Source: Niveibacterium terrae (GTDB taxonomy: Bacteria; Pseudomonadota; Gammaproteobacteria; Burkholderiales; Rhodocyclaceae). Taken from it: a stretch of DNA of 64,000 bases. Location of the stretch: the NCBI RefSeq assembly GCF_048213115.1, contig NZ_CP172404.1, positions 1,488,001 to 1,552,000 on the forward strand. The letters are read 5' to 3'. This document shows positions 1-8,109 of this stretch, piece after piece. Below the pieces are notes generated by a model. That model was not told where the DNA came from. It saw only the letters and a program-made list of their open reading frames with translations, and made no database searches. Every line of letters begins with the position of its first letter. Position 1 is the stretch's first letter. The position numbers and the translations under genes are program-made.

Positions 1-318
1 GCTTTTGCGGCTGAGAAACCGTTAAGCGTTCCGTCTGATCCAAAGGCGCAGCACGCCCCCCTGGGGAAAGAGGGGAGTCGGACGCAACGTATCATTGTGA
101 CGAAGCGGCTAGGCCCCGACGGGGTCAGCCATGCCAAGCAGATCTACGATGGCATTCGCCACACGGCAAGAGGTTCCGGTACCGCAATGAACCTCGGACG
201 GATGTACAAATCCTATCCCGATCCACACATGCTGCCGGTCATTCAGGGTACCATCGCTATGACGTCGGGGTCGATGTGTGCCGGTCATCTCCTTGAGCGG
301 GGCGCACGCCCAGGGTAA
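1..318 (+). CDS. C-terminal part of an uncharacterised protein (5' end outside window)
   Basis: The frame is already open at base 1 and stops at 318, so this is the last roughly 105 residues of a gene that starts before the window. I do not recognise a family. The visible part has a basic stretch (RTQRIIVTKR) followed by a mixed polar region and ends in GARPG. A GTG at 97 could in principle start a 73-residue protein, but no well-spaced Shine-Dalgarno sequence precedes it, so the incomplete-gene reading is preferred. Nothing coding is seen from 319 to 533. Confidence 0.45.
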   Translation, partial: AFAAEKPLSVPSDPKAQHAPLGKEGSRTQRIIVTKRLGPDGVSHAKQIYDGIRHTARGSGTAMNLGRMYKSYPDPHMLPVIQGTIAMTSGSMCAGHLLERGARPG

Positions 319-533
319 AAAGGGGCGCTAGACATAGTGCCGCGCCCGATCCCCTGACCGGGCCATCCGGGCACCCGTGGCGAAGCGCTGGCCACGTACC
401 CGTTCGTTCTTGAAAGCGATTGAACCCGCTTTCGGTTGGCTCGTCTTTCCTGCAGTTGCCCGTGCTGTTTTGAATCGTGCGGTTGAATATCCCGTTTTAA
501 TCAAATCAATTTTAATCAAAGAGAGATATCCAA

Positions 534-1223
534 ATGAGCCTCGTGACACTCCGGAAAAAGCTGATCCCTTGCTCGGTTATCGCGCTTTCGCTGTTTCATA
601 TGGATTGGGCGCTTGCTGCCGCGGATGAACGGGCTGAGCAGGTTGCCTCAATGTACCTGAGCACCATGGTCAATGGCGATATCGAAGAAGCCAAAAAGCT
701 CAACGATGCGCTTCGTTCCATGTTCGAAGGGCAAGATGCCTTCGATATCAATGCCCTGAAGGAACTTCCGGATTCCATGGCCTCCGATCTGACCGAGCAA
801 CTGATGCAACAGTTCTCGGACAAGCAAAAGGCTGCACTCAAGACGCCGGTTACGGATTTTACCCATGCCCTGGTGGCCGCGATCCTGCGCTCAAAATGCA
901 CCGTGCAAGGCAGCGATGTGAGTGACAATGACGCACAGGAGGGCAACAAAATCGCCGCGATCCGTTACGCCTGCCAGGTTCCGGATGTGGCAAACAAGGT
1001 GCGCGCCCTGACCAAGAAAATCGGCAAAAAGCCTCTCTCTGCGGCATATTTCACGGAATTGACATCCATCTACCAGAATGCGCCTTTGGCAGGGTCCGTC
1101 AAAGGGTCGGCTAATTTGTATTCCGGTGAAAAGGCGGGAGAGTGGTTCACCGGCAGCCCCAATGAACTGAGCACCCCGGTTGTCGAGGCGCTTGCCGGTC
1201 CGCTCATCAAGGGCGCCAAGTAA
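534..1223 (+). CDS. secreted protein of unknown function
   Basis: A 229-residue protein with a typical Sec signal peptide: basic start (RKK at 7-9), hydrophobic core at about 11-24, and an Ala-rich cleavage site near residue 28. The SD-like purine run GAGAG lies just upstream of the ATG. The mature part is mostly helical, charged and free of membrane segments. Its two cysteines (about residues 123 and 144) could form one disulfide in the periplasm. No family was recognised. The gene is followed by the first copy of the window's palindromic repeat and then by another small plus-strand gene, the arrangement seen again at 18-22 kb. Confidence 0.7.
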   Translation: MSLVTLRKKLIPCSVIALSLFHMDWALAAADERAEQVASMYLSTMVNGDIEEAKKLNDALRSMFEGQDAFDINALKELPDSMASDLTEQLMQQFSDKQKAALKTPVTDFTHALVAAILRSKCTVQGSDVSDNDAQEGNKIAAIRYACQVPDVANKVRALTKKIGKKPLSAAYFTELTSIYQNAPLAGSVKGSANLYSGEKAGEWFTGSPNELSTPVVEALAGPLIKGAK

Positions 1224-1256
1224 ACGCCGGAATAGTCTCGACGAGTTGCAGGATCA

Positions 1257-1293
1257 GGTCTTGAAATTCATCAAAATGATCGAATTCAAGACC
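1257..1293 (+). repeat. short palindromic repeat, copy 1
   Basis: Left arm GGTCTTGAA and right arm TTCAAGACC form a 9-bp perfect stem. The interior contains ATCA-AAA-TGAT, an inner 4-bp stem with a triloop. The asymmetric core CAAAATGATCGAA reads on the plus strand, as in the other copies. It lies 33 bp after the stop of the secreted-protein gene. Confidence 0.75.
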
Positions 1294-1333
1294 TTTCTTC
1301 TTTTTGCTGTATTTCGATTGCATGGAGAGGTCT

Positions 1334-1570
1334 ATGGGAACTCAGCATTGGATCGTTAACTGGACCCATCGGGACGGAAAAAATGGTCGCACTGCTATTG
1401 AGTGGCCGGGTGAGCCGAGTCGGGAGACCGCAGCCGCCCGTATCCGGGAGGCTCTGCTCGGCAAGGATTATCTGCTTGTTAACACGCCACGTGGTCACAG
1501 TGAACCCACGGTGTTCCTCATGGAACACTACGGCTACATCATTGGCGCTATCGACCCGATCGAAGAGTAA
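1334..1570 (+). CDS. small uncharacterised protein
   Basis: A 78-residue ORF starting at an ATG preceded by the strong SD GGAGAGG (1324-1330) at short spacing; an in-frame upstream ATG-less extension to 1304 lacks a ribosome binding site. The sequence has no signal peptide or membrane segment, begins with an aromatic and His-rich stretch (QHWIVNWTHRDG) and ends acidic (DPIEE). I do not recognise a family. It lies directly after palindromic repeat copy 1. Confidence 0.6.
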   Translation: MGTQHWIVNWTHRDGKNGRTAIEWPGEPSRETAAARIREALLGKDYLLVNTPRGHSEPTVFLMEHYGYIIGAIDPIEE

Positions 1571-1674
1571 CGTTGTTGCTGACTAGCTCTCGGGTCAAGA
1601 ATATAGGAAATCTGCGATCGGGGAAAAGCGAGCGCGGTTTATGAGGGGGCGCGGGTGTGAGCTAACTCTCATCG

Positions 1675-2514
1675 CTATTCATTGGATTCTGAGCCATTAA
1701 AATCTTGGTTAAGGTGTCCTGGGATAAAAATCTTATATGCGTTCCTGGCTAATTGAGCTTTTCGGAGTTGGATTTTTTTGCCCAGAACTTTGGATGCTTT
1801 TTCTATCTCATTTTTAAGTCTTTCGTAGTTGACTTCTTCTATCTTGGTGCCTGCGATCACAGAGCATAGAAAATCATTTCTTGAGTAGGGATAGATTCCC
1901 GCGACGCGGTCAAGGCTGATTGTTCTTTCTTCTTGTTCGTAAGACCAGTCTTCGCTTTTTGTGAAGAAGTACTTTTCAAGTTCATACTCGTCGGGTGTTG
2001 CCCAGTTGATGATAGGTCTGATTTTCTTGTACTCGACTCTGCTTGGAATGATTTGCTGGATGAGCTCTCTTGGGGAGTCCATTGCTATGCGTAGCTCGAC
2101 GACGAATCCCTTGTGACTATCCGCGTAATGCGACCACATCAAAGGGCTGCAGGGGGTTCTGCTGACGCAAAAAATCCCCATTCTTCTGACTATGCTTTTT
2201 ACGAATTCTCCTGAGGCGATAGCTGTTTTTACATTGTTTCTAAATCGCCACTTATTTTCAATGCGTTTCGCGGGGCTGTATCCTAATTCTTTTCCCGCCT
2301 TTTTTATCAAATCAGGTCGTATCTCGCATATGGATTCTATGCTTTTGGGGTCGAATGCAGGCATGCAGTCGAACGGATCGTTGAAATCTAATGGACAGGT
2401 AAATTTCAATGTGCCATCCGCGATCATCTTGAGGCTGCCTTCATTGAACGGCAGATATTTGTATCGATAGATGACTTCAATGTCGTTTTCTACAGCAATA
2501 CCTTCTTTGTTCAT
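1675..2514 (-). CDS. DUF2971 family protein
   Basis: A 279-residue protein with the DUF2971 hallmarks: the N-terminal YRYKYLPFNEGSL block, then FTCPLDFNDPFDC at about 37-49, and the central FCVSRTPCSPLMWSHYADSH block in which the MWSHYA motif is characteristic. The family is uncharacterised; members are often found in accessory and defence-rich regions. Base composition is far lower in GC than in the flanking housekeeping genes, which suggests recent acquisition. No partner gene overlaps it, so it is probably monocistronic. Confidence 0.8.
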   Translation of the reverse strand: MNKEGIAVENDIEVIYRYKYLPFNEGSLKMIADGTLKFTCPLDFNDPFDCMPAFDPKSIESICEIRPDLIKKAGKELGYSPAKRIENKWRFRNNVKTAIASGEFVKSIVRRMGIFCVSRTPCSPLMWSHYADSHKGFVVELRIAMDSPRELIQQIIPSRVEYKKIRPIINWATPDEYELEKYFFTKSEDWSYEQEERTISLDRVAGIYPYSRNDFLCSVIAGTKIEEVNYERLKNEIEKASKVLGKKIQLRKAQLARNAYKIFIPGHLNQDFNGSESNE

Positions 2515-2640
2515 CTGACAGGGTTCCAGTGCGGTCTTTCTCTTTTTTGAGGGGCTGGGTGGAGTCTTTTATTCGATCATCTCTGATCGGGAGCTGCTCT
2601 GCTGATAGCCCCCGGAGCGAATGCCGGCCCTTCCTGAGCC

Positions 2641-2760
2641 GGCCGGCTCCGGCGGCGTGAAACATGTTTCACGAAACCCCGCCGGCGTTCAACGGCCTGC
2701 CTTGCACAGCTGGCCGGCTCCGTCGGGACGATGCAGTGCTTCGTCAAACCCCGCCGGAGC
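2641..2760. repeat. imperfect direct repeat containing a 16-bp palindrome
   Basis: Two related units of about 48 bp (2641-2688 and 2712-2759) share a GGCCGGCTCCG start and an AAACCCCGCCGG end. The first unit contains the perfect palindrome GTGAAACATGTTTCAC (2657-2672). The second overlaps the 3' end of the neighbouring stress-protein gene. The whole 2515-2743 stretch has no gene. Confidence 0.35.
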
Positions 2761-3202
2761 TCTTGACGATGAAGATCGCACAGTCGACTTTGCGGGCGAG
2801 CTTCTCGGCGATCGAGCCGAGGAAGAAGCGCTGCAGGCCGCGGCGGCCGTGCGAGCCGACCACCAGCAGATCCACTTTCTGTTCGGCGATCGCGCGGGCG
2901 ATCTGCTCATCGGCCGAGCGGGTGTCGGATTCGAGCAGCAGGATCTCGGGGTGCAGGCCTTTCGCTTCCAGGCGCTTGCGCGCATCGGCGATGACGGCCT
3001 GGCCCTGTCGGTGCCAGGCATCCCTGACCTTGTCGTGCTCGACGAACACGTCGCCGCCGTGGTGCATCGGCAGCAGATCCTCGTCGATCGCGTGCGCGAC
3101 GATCAGCTCGGCATCGAAGCGCTGCGCGAGCTCGGCCGCCGTTTTCAGGCCTTCGTTGGAGACTTCGCTGCCGTCTACGGCAACCAGGATCTTCTTGAAC
3201 AT
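2744..3202 (-). CDS. universal stress protein (UspA family)
   Basis: 152 residues spanning a single Usp domain. It has the N-terminal beta strand KKILVAVDGSE with the ATP-contacting aspartate, and the C-terminal nucleotide-binding G-x2-G-x9-G(S) signature in GSHGRRGLQRFFLGS. ATP-binding Usp proteins are cytoplasmic and support survival under starvation or respiratory stress. It lies next to a second usp gene and near fnr, and such pairs are commonly part of anaerobic or stress regulons. The ATG is the family-typical MFKKI start. No clear FNR box is visible in the 3203-3280 leader. Confidence 0.9.
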   Translation of the reverse strand: MFKKILVAVDGSEVSNEGLKTAAELAQRFDAELIVAHAIDEDLLPMHHGGDVFVEHDKVRDAWHRQGQAVIADARKRLEAKGLHPEILLLESDTRSADEQIARAIAEQKVDLLVVGSHGRRGLQRFFLGSIAEKLARKVDCAIFIVKSSGGV

Positions 3203-3382
3203 TTTTCCCCCTCGGTCGCGGACAAGCCAAGTCGGCGCATGCGTCCCGAAAAGCTGTCCGAGTCCCTTTGATCAATGCGGCAGGGATCCCGCAGCGGAGG
3301 CGGCCTTGCTCGGGCGAGGGGCGTTGCCGCCCCCGGCCGTCTCGGCGCGGGCAGGGGGCGGCGACGCCCCCCGGACGGCGGA

Positions 3383-3826
3383 TCAGCGGAAGACGAGGAC
3401 CGGGACGGTCGAGTGGGTCAGGACTTTCTGGGTCTCGCTACCGAGCAGGAAGCCCGCGACGCCACGGCGGCCGTGCGAGGCCATGAAGATCAGGTCGCAG
3501 CTGTGCTTCTTCGCCGCTTCGATGATCGCTTCATAGGGCAAATCGCTGACCTGGGTGTCCGCCTTCGCTTCGACGCCGGCTTTTTGGGCGAGCGTCAGCG
3601 CCGCGTTCAGAACCCGGCTCGCTTCGGTGCGGGTCGAGTCCGAGAACTGGTCGGGCGTGACCGGGACCAGCAGTGCGCCTTCGCCGTACATCGGCATCGG
3701 GTATTCCTGCTGGGCGAAGAAGAAGGTGATCGAGGCCCCGGCTTCTTTCGCAAATTCGACAGCCTGACTTGCGGCGCGGGTGGACAGTTCGGAACCGTCG
3801 GTGGGGACGAGAAGATGTTTGAACAT
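3383..3826 (-). CDS. universal stress protein (UspA family), second copy
   Basis: 147 residues, one Usp domain: N-terminal KHLLVPTDGSEL, then ASHGRRGVAGFLLGS with the glycines of the ATP-binding loop, then a short C-terminal strand VPVLVF. It is divergent from its neighbour Usp (the central regions share little), so this is an old paralogue pair and not a recent duplication. It is transcribed on its own or upstream of the other usp gene (180-bp gap). A good purine-rich SD (AGGGAG) lies ahead of the ATG. Confidence 0.9.
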   Translation of the reverse strand: MFKHLLVPTDGSELSTRAASQAVEFAKEAGASITFFFAQQEYPMPMYGEGALLVPVTPDQFSDSTRTEASRVLNAALTLAQKAGVEAKADTQVSDLPYEAIIEAAKKHSCDLIFMASHGRRGVAGFLLGSETQKVLTHSTVPVLVFR

Positions 3827-3945
3827 ACCTGGCTCCCTTTGATTGTCGGGGTGACGAAATCATATTAGGACGCGCAGGGCGGAAATGCTTGACTCCGGTC
3901 AAGCCCGCGCGGGGCGGGGCGACCGGAGGTGACCGACAGGCGTGA

Positions 3946-4686
3946 TCAGATCGGCGCGCGGCCGATCAGGCGGCGCAGACCTTCGCTGTCGAGGATCTGG
4001 ATGTGCTTCTGATGAACCGTGATCAGGCCTTCGTCCTGGAACTTCGAGAAGGCGCGGCTGACCGTTTCGAGCTTGAGCCCCAGATAGGAGCCGATTTCCT
4101 CGCGGGTCATCCGGAGGTTGAACTCCAGGGCCGAGTAGCCGCGGGCGCGCATCCGCTGCGAGAGGTTGAGCAGGAAGGCGGCGAGGCGTTCCTCGGCGCG
4201 CATCGAACCGAGCAGCATCATGATGCCCTGCTCGCGGACGATCTCGCGGCTCAGGAACTTGTGGAACTGGCGCTGCAGCGGTTCGATCCGGCGCGACAGC
4301 TCTTCGAGTTTGTCGTAGGGGATCATGCAGACGTCGCTGTCTTCGAGCGCGACCGCGTTGCAGACGTGGCGGTCGGTCGAGATGCCGTCCATGCCGAGGA
4401 TCTCGCCGGCCATCTGGAAGCCGGTCACCTGATCGCGACCGTCCTCGGTCAGGATGTCGGTCTTGAAAAAGCCGGTCCGGATCGCGTAGATCGCTTCGAA
4501 AGGCTCTCCTGCCCGGTAGAGGTGCTGCTGGCGCTTGATCTTGCGGCGGGCGGCGATCAGACCGTCCAGTTTCTCCAGATCATGATTGTCCAACCCAAGG
4601 GGGAGACAGAGTTCTTTGAGATTGCACTGGGTGCATACAGAGCGAAGATTGACTGTCGCGAGCGGAATCGGGGCTGTTTTTTCCAA
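3946..4686 (-). CDS. fnr: FNR-type anaerobic transcription regulator
   Basis: 246 residues of the CRP/FNR family. The N-terminal cysteines C18-x2-C21-x5-C27 plus a distal cysteine near 110 match the four ligands of the O2-labile [4Fe-4S] cluster in true FNR proteins. A cyclic-nucleotide-type beta roll follows. The C-terminal helix-turn-helix contains LGLKLETVSRAFSKFQ, whose E-x2-SR recognition helix predicts TTGAT-N4-ATCAA sites. It is divergent from hemN, and the intergenic region holds a near-consensus box, consistent with FNR control of hemN and possible autoregulation. Confidence 0.95.
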   Translation of the reverse strand: MEKTAPIPLATVNLRSVCTQCNLKELCLPLGLDNHDLEKLDGLIAARRKIKRQQHLYRAGEPFEAIYAIRTGFFKTDILTEDGRDQVTGFQMAGEILGMDGISTDRHVCNAVALEDSDVCMIPYDKLEELSRRIEPLQRQFHKFLSREIVREQGIMMLLGSMRAEERLAAFLLNLSQRMRARGYSALEFNLRMTREEIGSYLGLKLETVSRAFSKFQDEGLITVHQKHIQILDSEGLRRLIGRAPI

Positions 4687-4709
4687 GGCGAAGCTCCAAG
4701 CGGACGATG

Positions 4710-4723
4710 TTGATGACCGTCAA
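4710..4723. promoter_or_regulatory. FNR-type box between fnr and hemN
   Basis: The sequence TTGATGACCGTCAA matches TTGAT-N4-ATCAA at 9 of 10 specified positions (only A to G in the right half site). It sits 24 bp upstream of the fnr start codon and 55 bp upstream of the hemN ATG. Function is inferred from the match and position. Confidence 0.65.
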
Positions 4724-4777
4724 ACCCGTTTCCAGCGCTTCATGACAAGGTCGGTACTCGCTATACAGCTTCCCGAC

Positions 4778-6172
4778 ATGAATCGCGACGATCAGAAACC
4801 GGTTTTCGACCCGCAGCTCATCCGACGTTTTGACGTGTCCGGCCCGCGTTATACGTCTTATCCGACGGCGGACAGGTTCCACGAACGCTTTACCGCTCCC
4901 GATCTGATGAGGCTCCTCGGAGCCCGATCCTCAGCGGAGACCGGCAAACCGCTCTCATTATATTTCCACATCCCGTTTTGCGATACGGTCTGTTTCTACT
5001 GTGCCTGCAACAAGTATGTCACAAAGGATCACAGCCAGGCCCGGACCTATCTTTCCTACCTCGATCGCGAGATGGCGCTAGTTTCTTCTCATCTGGCCGG
5101 TTCGCGCAAGGTCGCCCAGATGCACTGGGGGGGCGGAACGCCGACTTTCCTTGCTGCAGATGAGATCAGCGCACTCTGCGCGAGCATCCGTTCGCACTTC
5201 GAACTCGTCGCGGACGGCGAGTATTCTATCGAAATCGACCCGCGGCGGATCAAGCCCGGGGTCATCGAGCTGCTTGGCCGCGAAGGCTTCAACCGGCTCA
5301 GCGTCGGCGTCCAGGACTTCGATCCTCTGGTCCAGAAGGCCGTGAACCGGATCCAGAGCTTCGCCGAGACGGCCCAGGTGGTTGCGGATGCGCGCGCGAA
5401 CGGCTTCCGTTCGGTCAGCCTGGATCTGATCTACGGCCTGCCGCTGCAGACGCCCGAGCGCTTCTCGGCGACGCTGGACCGGGTCCTGGAGCTCGCGCCG
5501 GACCGGCTCGCGCTGTACAACTACGCCCATCTGCCGACGCACTTCATGCCGCAGAGGCGGATCAGCGAAGCCGATCTGCCTTCGCCCGAAGGCAAGCTCG
5601 AAATCCTCGGCCTTGCGATCGAGAAGCTGACCGAAGCGGGCTATCTGTTTATCGGCATGGACCACTTCGCGAAGCCCGACGACGAGCTCGCGATCGCGCA
5701 GCGCGAAGGCCAGCTCTACAGGAACTTCCAGGGCTATTCGACGCATTCGGGCTGCGATCTGCTCGGCTTCGGCGTCTCGGCGATCGGTCAGCCGGGGGCC
5801 GCGTACAGCCAGAACGAGAAGACGCTCGAAGGGTATTACGCGGCGCTCGATCAGGGACGGCTGCCGGTCGTGCGCGGCTACGAGATGGACGAGGACGACC
5901 GGCAGCGCTACGCGATCATCCAGGCCTTGATGTGCGATTTCGCGCTCACCTTCGCGGCGGTCGAGAAGGCCTGGGGCATCCGCTTCGCCGAGCGCTTCGC
6001 CGTCGAACTCGCCGAACTCGCCGAGCTCGCGGAAGCCGGACTCTGCGAAATGGACGCCGGGGGCTTGCGCATCACCGAGTCGGGGAGGATGCTGGTCCGC
6101 GTCATCGCGATGGTCTTCGACCGCCACCTGAGGGAGAGGCGCGGAGCCCAGCGCTATTCGAAAGTGATTTAG
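4778..6172 (+). CDS. hemN: oxygen-independent coproporphyrinogen III oxidase
   Basis: 464 residues. A radical-SAM enzyme that decarboxylates coproporphyrinogen III to protoporphyrinogen IX in haem synthesis without O2. The iron-sulfur motif is visible as PFCDTVCFYCAC (CxxxCxxCxC), preceded by the family-typical YTSYPTADRF block. The WGGGTPTF glycine-rich SAM loop and the C-terminal HemN domain are both present. The length matches E. coli HemN (457). The ATG at 4778 (MNRDDQ) is chosen because upstream in-frame codons run antisense through fnr. Control by the adjacent FNR box is likely. Confidence 0.95.
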   Translation: MNRDDQKPVFDPQLIRRFDVSGPRYTSYPTADRFHERFTAPDLMRLLGARSSAETGKPLSLYFHIPFCDTVCFYCACNKYVTKDHSQARTYLSYLDREMALVSSHLAGSRKVAQMHWGGGTPTFLAADEISALCASIRSHFELVADGEYSIEIDPRRIKPGVIELLGREGFNRLSVGVQDFDPLVQKAVNRIQSFAETAQVVADARANGFRSVSLDLIYGLPLQTPERFSATLDRVLELAPDRLALYNYAHLPTHFMPQRRISEADLPSPEGKLEILGLAIEKLTEAGYLFIGMDHFAKPDDELAIAQREGQLYRNFQGYSTHSGCDLLGFGVSAIGQPGAAYSQNEKTLEGYYAALDQGRLPVVRGYEMDEDDRQRYAIIQALMCDFALTFAAVEKAWGIRFAERFAVELAELAELAEAGLCEMDAGGLRITESGRMLVRVIAMVFDRHLRERRGAQRYSKVI

Positions 6173-6230
6173 CTGCGCGTGTCGGGAGCCCGGTCGCGGG
6201 CCCGGGCCGTTCCGCGCCGAGGAGATCCGG

Positions 6231-6437
6231 ATGAAGGAAGAGGTTTTTCGCGTGCTCGGGATGAGCTGTCAGGGTTGCGTGCGTTCGGTCAGCCGCGCGC
6301 TCGTCGCGCTGGACGGCGTCGAGGAAGTCGAAGTGTCGCTCGAAGAGGGGGCCGCGCGCGTGCTCTTCGTGCCCGAACGCGTCAGCGCCGATGCGATCCG
6401 CGCGGCGATCGTCGGGGCCGGGTTCGAAGCGGCCTGA
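6231..6437 (+). CDS. heavy-metal-associated (HMA) domain protein, copper-chaperone like
   Basis: 68 residues forming one ferredoxin-like HMA domain with the metal-binding motif GMSCQGC at 10-16, as in CopZ, MerP and the N-terminal domains of CopA. Such proteins bind Cu(I) or other soft metals and hand them to a P-type ATPase. It has no signal peptide, so it is cytoplasmic (unlike MerP). The SD AGGAG is well placed before ATG 6231. It lies between hemN and a HAD gene on the same strand; no copper ATPase is in the window. Confidence 0.9.
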   Translation: MKEEVFRVLGMSCQGCVRSVSRALVALDGVEEVEVSLEEGAARVLFVPERVSADAIRAAIVGAGFEAA

Positions 6438-6511
6438 GGCGGCTTCAGGGGTTTCGCCCGCACTCCGGGCGCAATCCGTTATCCTCTGGCTTTATCCCGC
6501 ATCCCCCTGCC

Positions 6512-7363
6512 ATGACCGACGGCATCACCGCGCTGAACTCGCTTGAGCTCGACCCCACTCCCGACATCCGCCTGATCGCCTGCGACATGGACGGCACGCT
6601 GCTCGACGACGAGGACGCGATCCACGAGGATTTTTGGCCTCTGATCGAAGAGCTTCACGGCCGCGGCGTGACCTTCTGTCCGGCCAGCGGCCGGCAGTAC
6701 TACAACCTGCTGCAGCGCTTCGAGCCGATCGCCGACGATCTGATCTTCATCGCCGAGAACGGCAGCTTTGTCGTCCACAAAGGCGAAGAGATCAGCTCGG
6801 ACTGCCTCGCGCGGGACGTGGCCCGGGAGCTGACCCGCGCCGCGCGCGCGCTGTCCGCTTCCGGCGCCGACATCGGCGTCGTGCTGTGCGGCAAGCGCTC
6901 GGCCTATATCGAGCGCTCCGATCCGGCTTTCTTCGCCGAAGTCGACAAGTACTACCAGAGGCTGGAAGTCGTCGACGACCTGCAGGCGGTCGAGGACGAG
7001 ATCCTCAAGTTCGCGGTCTTCGCTTTCGATTCGTCCGAGCGGGTCAGCGCGCCGGCCTTCGCGCGCTTTCGCGCGACGCATCAGGTCGTTGTCTCCGGCC
7101 AGCACTGGCTGGACGTGATGGCGCCCAGCGTGAACAAGGGTGCGGGCATCCGCCATATCCAGCAGAGCCTGGGCATCACGCCCGAGCAGACGATGGTCTT
7201 CGGCGATTTCCTGAACGATCTGGAGATGATGGACCAGGCCCGCTATTCGTTTGCGATGGCCAACGCCCATCCCCAGCTCAAGGCGAGGGCGAACTTCCTC
7301 GCGCCCGGCAACACCGACAACGGGGTCGTCCGGACGATCAAGGCCGTCCTCGGTATCGCCTAG
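6512..7363 (+). CDS. HAD-superfamily hydrolase (Cof/YidA-like)
   Basis: 283 residues. HAD motif I is CDMDGTLLDDED (nucleophile Asp and general acid), motif II the Ser of the CPASGRQYY region, and motif IV GDFLNDLEMM. A C2-type cap domain lies between about residues 90 and 190. This arrangement fits Cof-type phosphatases acting on sugar or nucleotide phosphates in the cytoplasm; the substrate cannot be read from sequence. The ATG at 6512 puts motif I near residue 27, later than in most members, leaving a short non-conserved leader. The 3' end overlaps the convergent LytTR gene by 4 bp. Confidence 0.85.
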   Translation: MTDGITALNSLELDPTPDIRLIACDMDGTLLDDEDAIHEDFWPLIEELHGRGVTFCPASGRQYYNLLQRFEPIADDLIFIAENGSFVVHKGEEISSDCLARDVARELTRAARALSASGADIGVVLCGKRSAYIERSDPAFFAEVDKYYQRLEVVDDLQAVEDEILKFAVFAFDSSERVSAPAFARFRATHQVVVSGQHWLDVMAPSVNKGAGIRHIQQSLGITPEQTMVFGDFLNDLEMMDQARYSFAMANAHPQLKARANFLAPGNTDNGVVRTIKAVLGIA

Positions 7364-8109
7364 GGCCGAGGCCCTTCGATTGCTGCGATCGCGTCGATCA
7401 GCCGCGCGTGGCCGGAGCGGCTGACCGGCACGCACAGATCGCGGCCCAGCCGGGCCTGATGGCCGTCCTTGCCCTGACGCTCGATCGCCTTGAGCCGCGC
7501 GAGATTGATCAGCCACGAGCGGTGGACTCGGACGAAGCCTTTTCCGGCAAGCCAGGCTTCGATCTCGTTCAGGCTCTGCGTCTTCAGATGGGTACGGCCG
7601 GCGGCGTGGATCGCGATGTAGTCGTCCTGGGCCTCGATGCAGTCGATGTCGGCGACCGGTACGACGATCACCTGGCCGCGATCGCGGATCAGCACGCGCT
7701 GGGCCTGAGCCGTGGCTTCGCTGAGCAGCGCGTCGGGCAGGCTGCGGCCGAGCAGATGGCGCGCATGGTTCAGCGCTTCATCCAGCCGCTCCCGGGTATA
7801 GGGCTTCAGAAGGTAGTCGACCGCGTGGCGCTCGAAAGCCTGCAGCGCGTATTCGTCGTAAGCGGTCGTGAAGATCACGCCGCTGCGCCGCCCCGAGAGC
7901 TCCAGCACTTCGAGCCCGGTCAGTTTGGGCATCTGGATGTCGAGGAAGATCAGATCCGGGTTCAGGCGGGCGATGTCGGCGAGCGCCTGCTCGCCGTTGT
8001 CGCTCTCGCCGACGATCGCGATGTCGGGATGATTGCGCAGATGGCTGCGCAGCAGCCGGCGGGCCAGGGTTTCGTCGTCGACGATCAAGGTGCTTAGAGG
8101 GGAATTCAT
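7360..8109 (-). CDS. LytTR-family response regulator
   Basis: 249 residues. A receiver domain (1-120) with acidic pocket DDE at 11-13, phosphoacceptor Asp in LIFLDIQMP, and the conserved Lys in LLKPYT. It is followed by a LytTR DNA-binding domain from about 140 (VLIRDRGQ, FVRVHRSWLIN). LytTR proteins bind paired imperfect repeats of roughly TACCGTTNA type. It overlaps the upstream kinase gene by 4 bp (ATGA), so the two are translationally coupled and form a two-component system. Confidence 0.93.
   Translation of the reverse strand: MNSPLSTLIVDDETLARRLLRSHLRNHPDIAIVGESDNGEQALADIARLNPDLIFLDIQMPKLTGLEVLELSGRRSGVIFTTAYDEYALQAFERHAVDYLLKPYTRERLDEALNHARHLLGRSLPDALLSEATAQAQRVLIRDRGQVIVVPVADIDCIEAQDDYIAIHAAGRTHLKTQSLNEIEAWLAGKGFVRVHRSWLINLARLKAIERQGKDGHQARLGRDLCVPVSRSGHARLIDAIAAIEGPRP

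Noticed and set aside
2657..2672. Palindrome GTGAAACATGTTTCAC as a ParB parS site
   Set aside because: parS is TGTTTCACGTGAAACA; here the two half sites are in the opposite order, and no parAB or other origin genes are nearby.
4586..4777. Longer hemN start upstream of 4778
   Set aside because: The extension runs antisense through the fnr N-terminus, lacks a ribosome binding site and would place the FNR box inside the gene.
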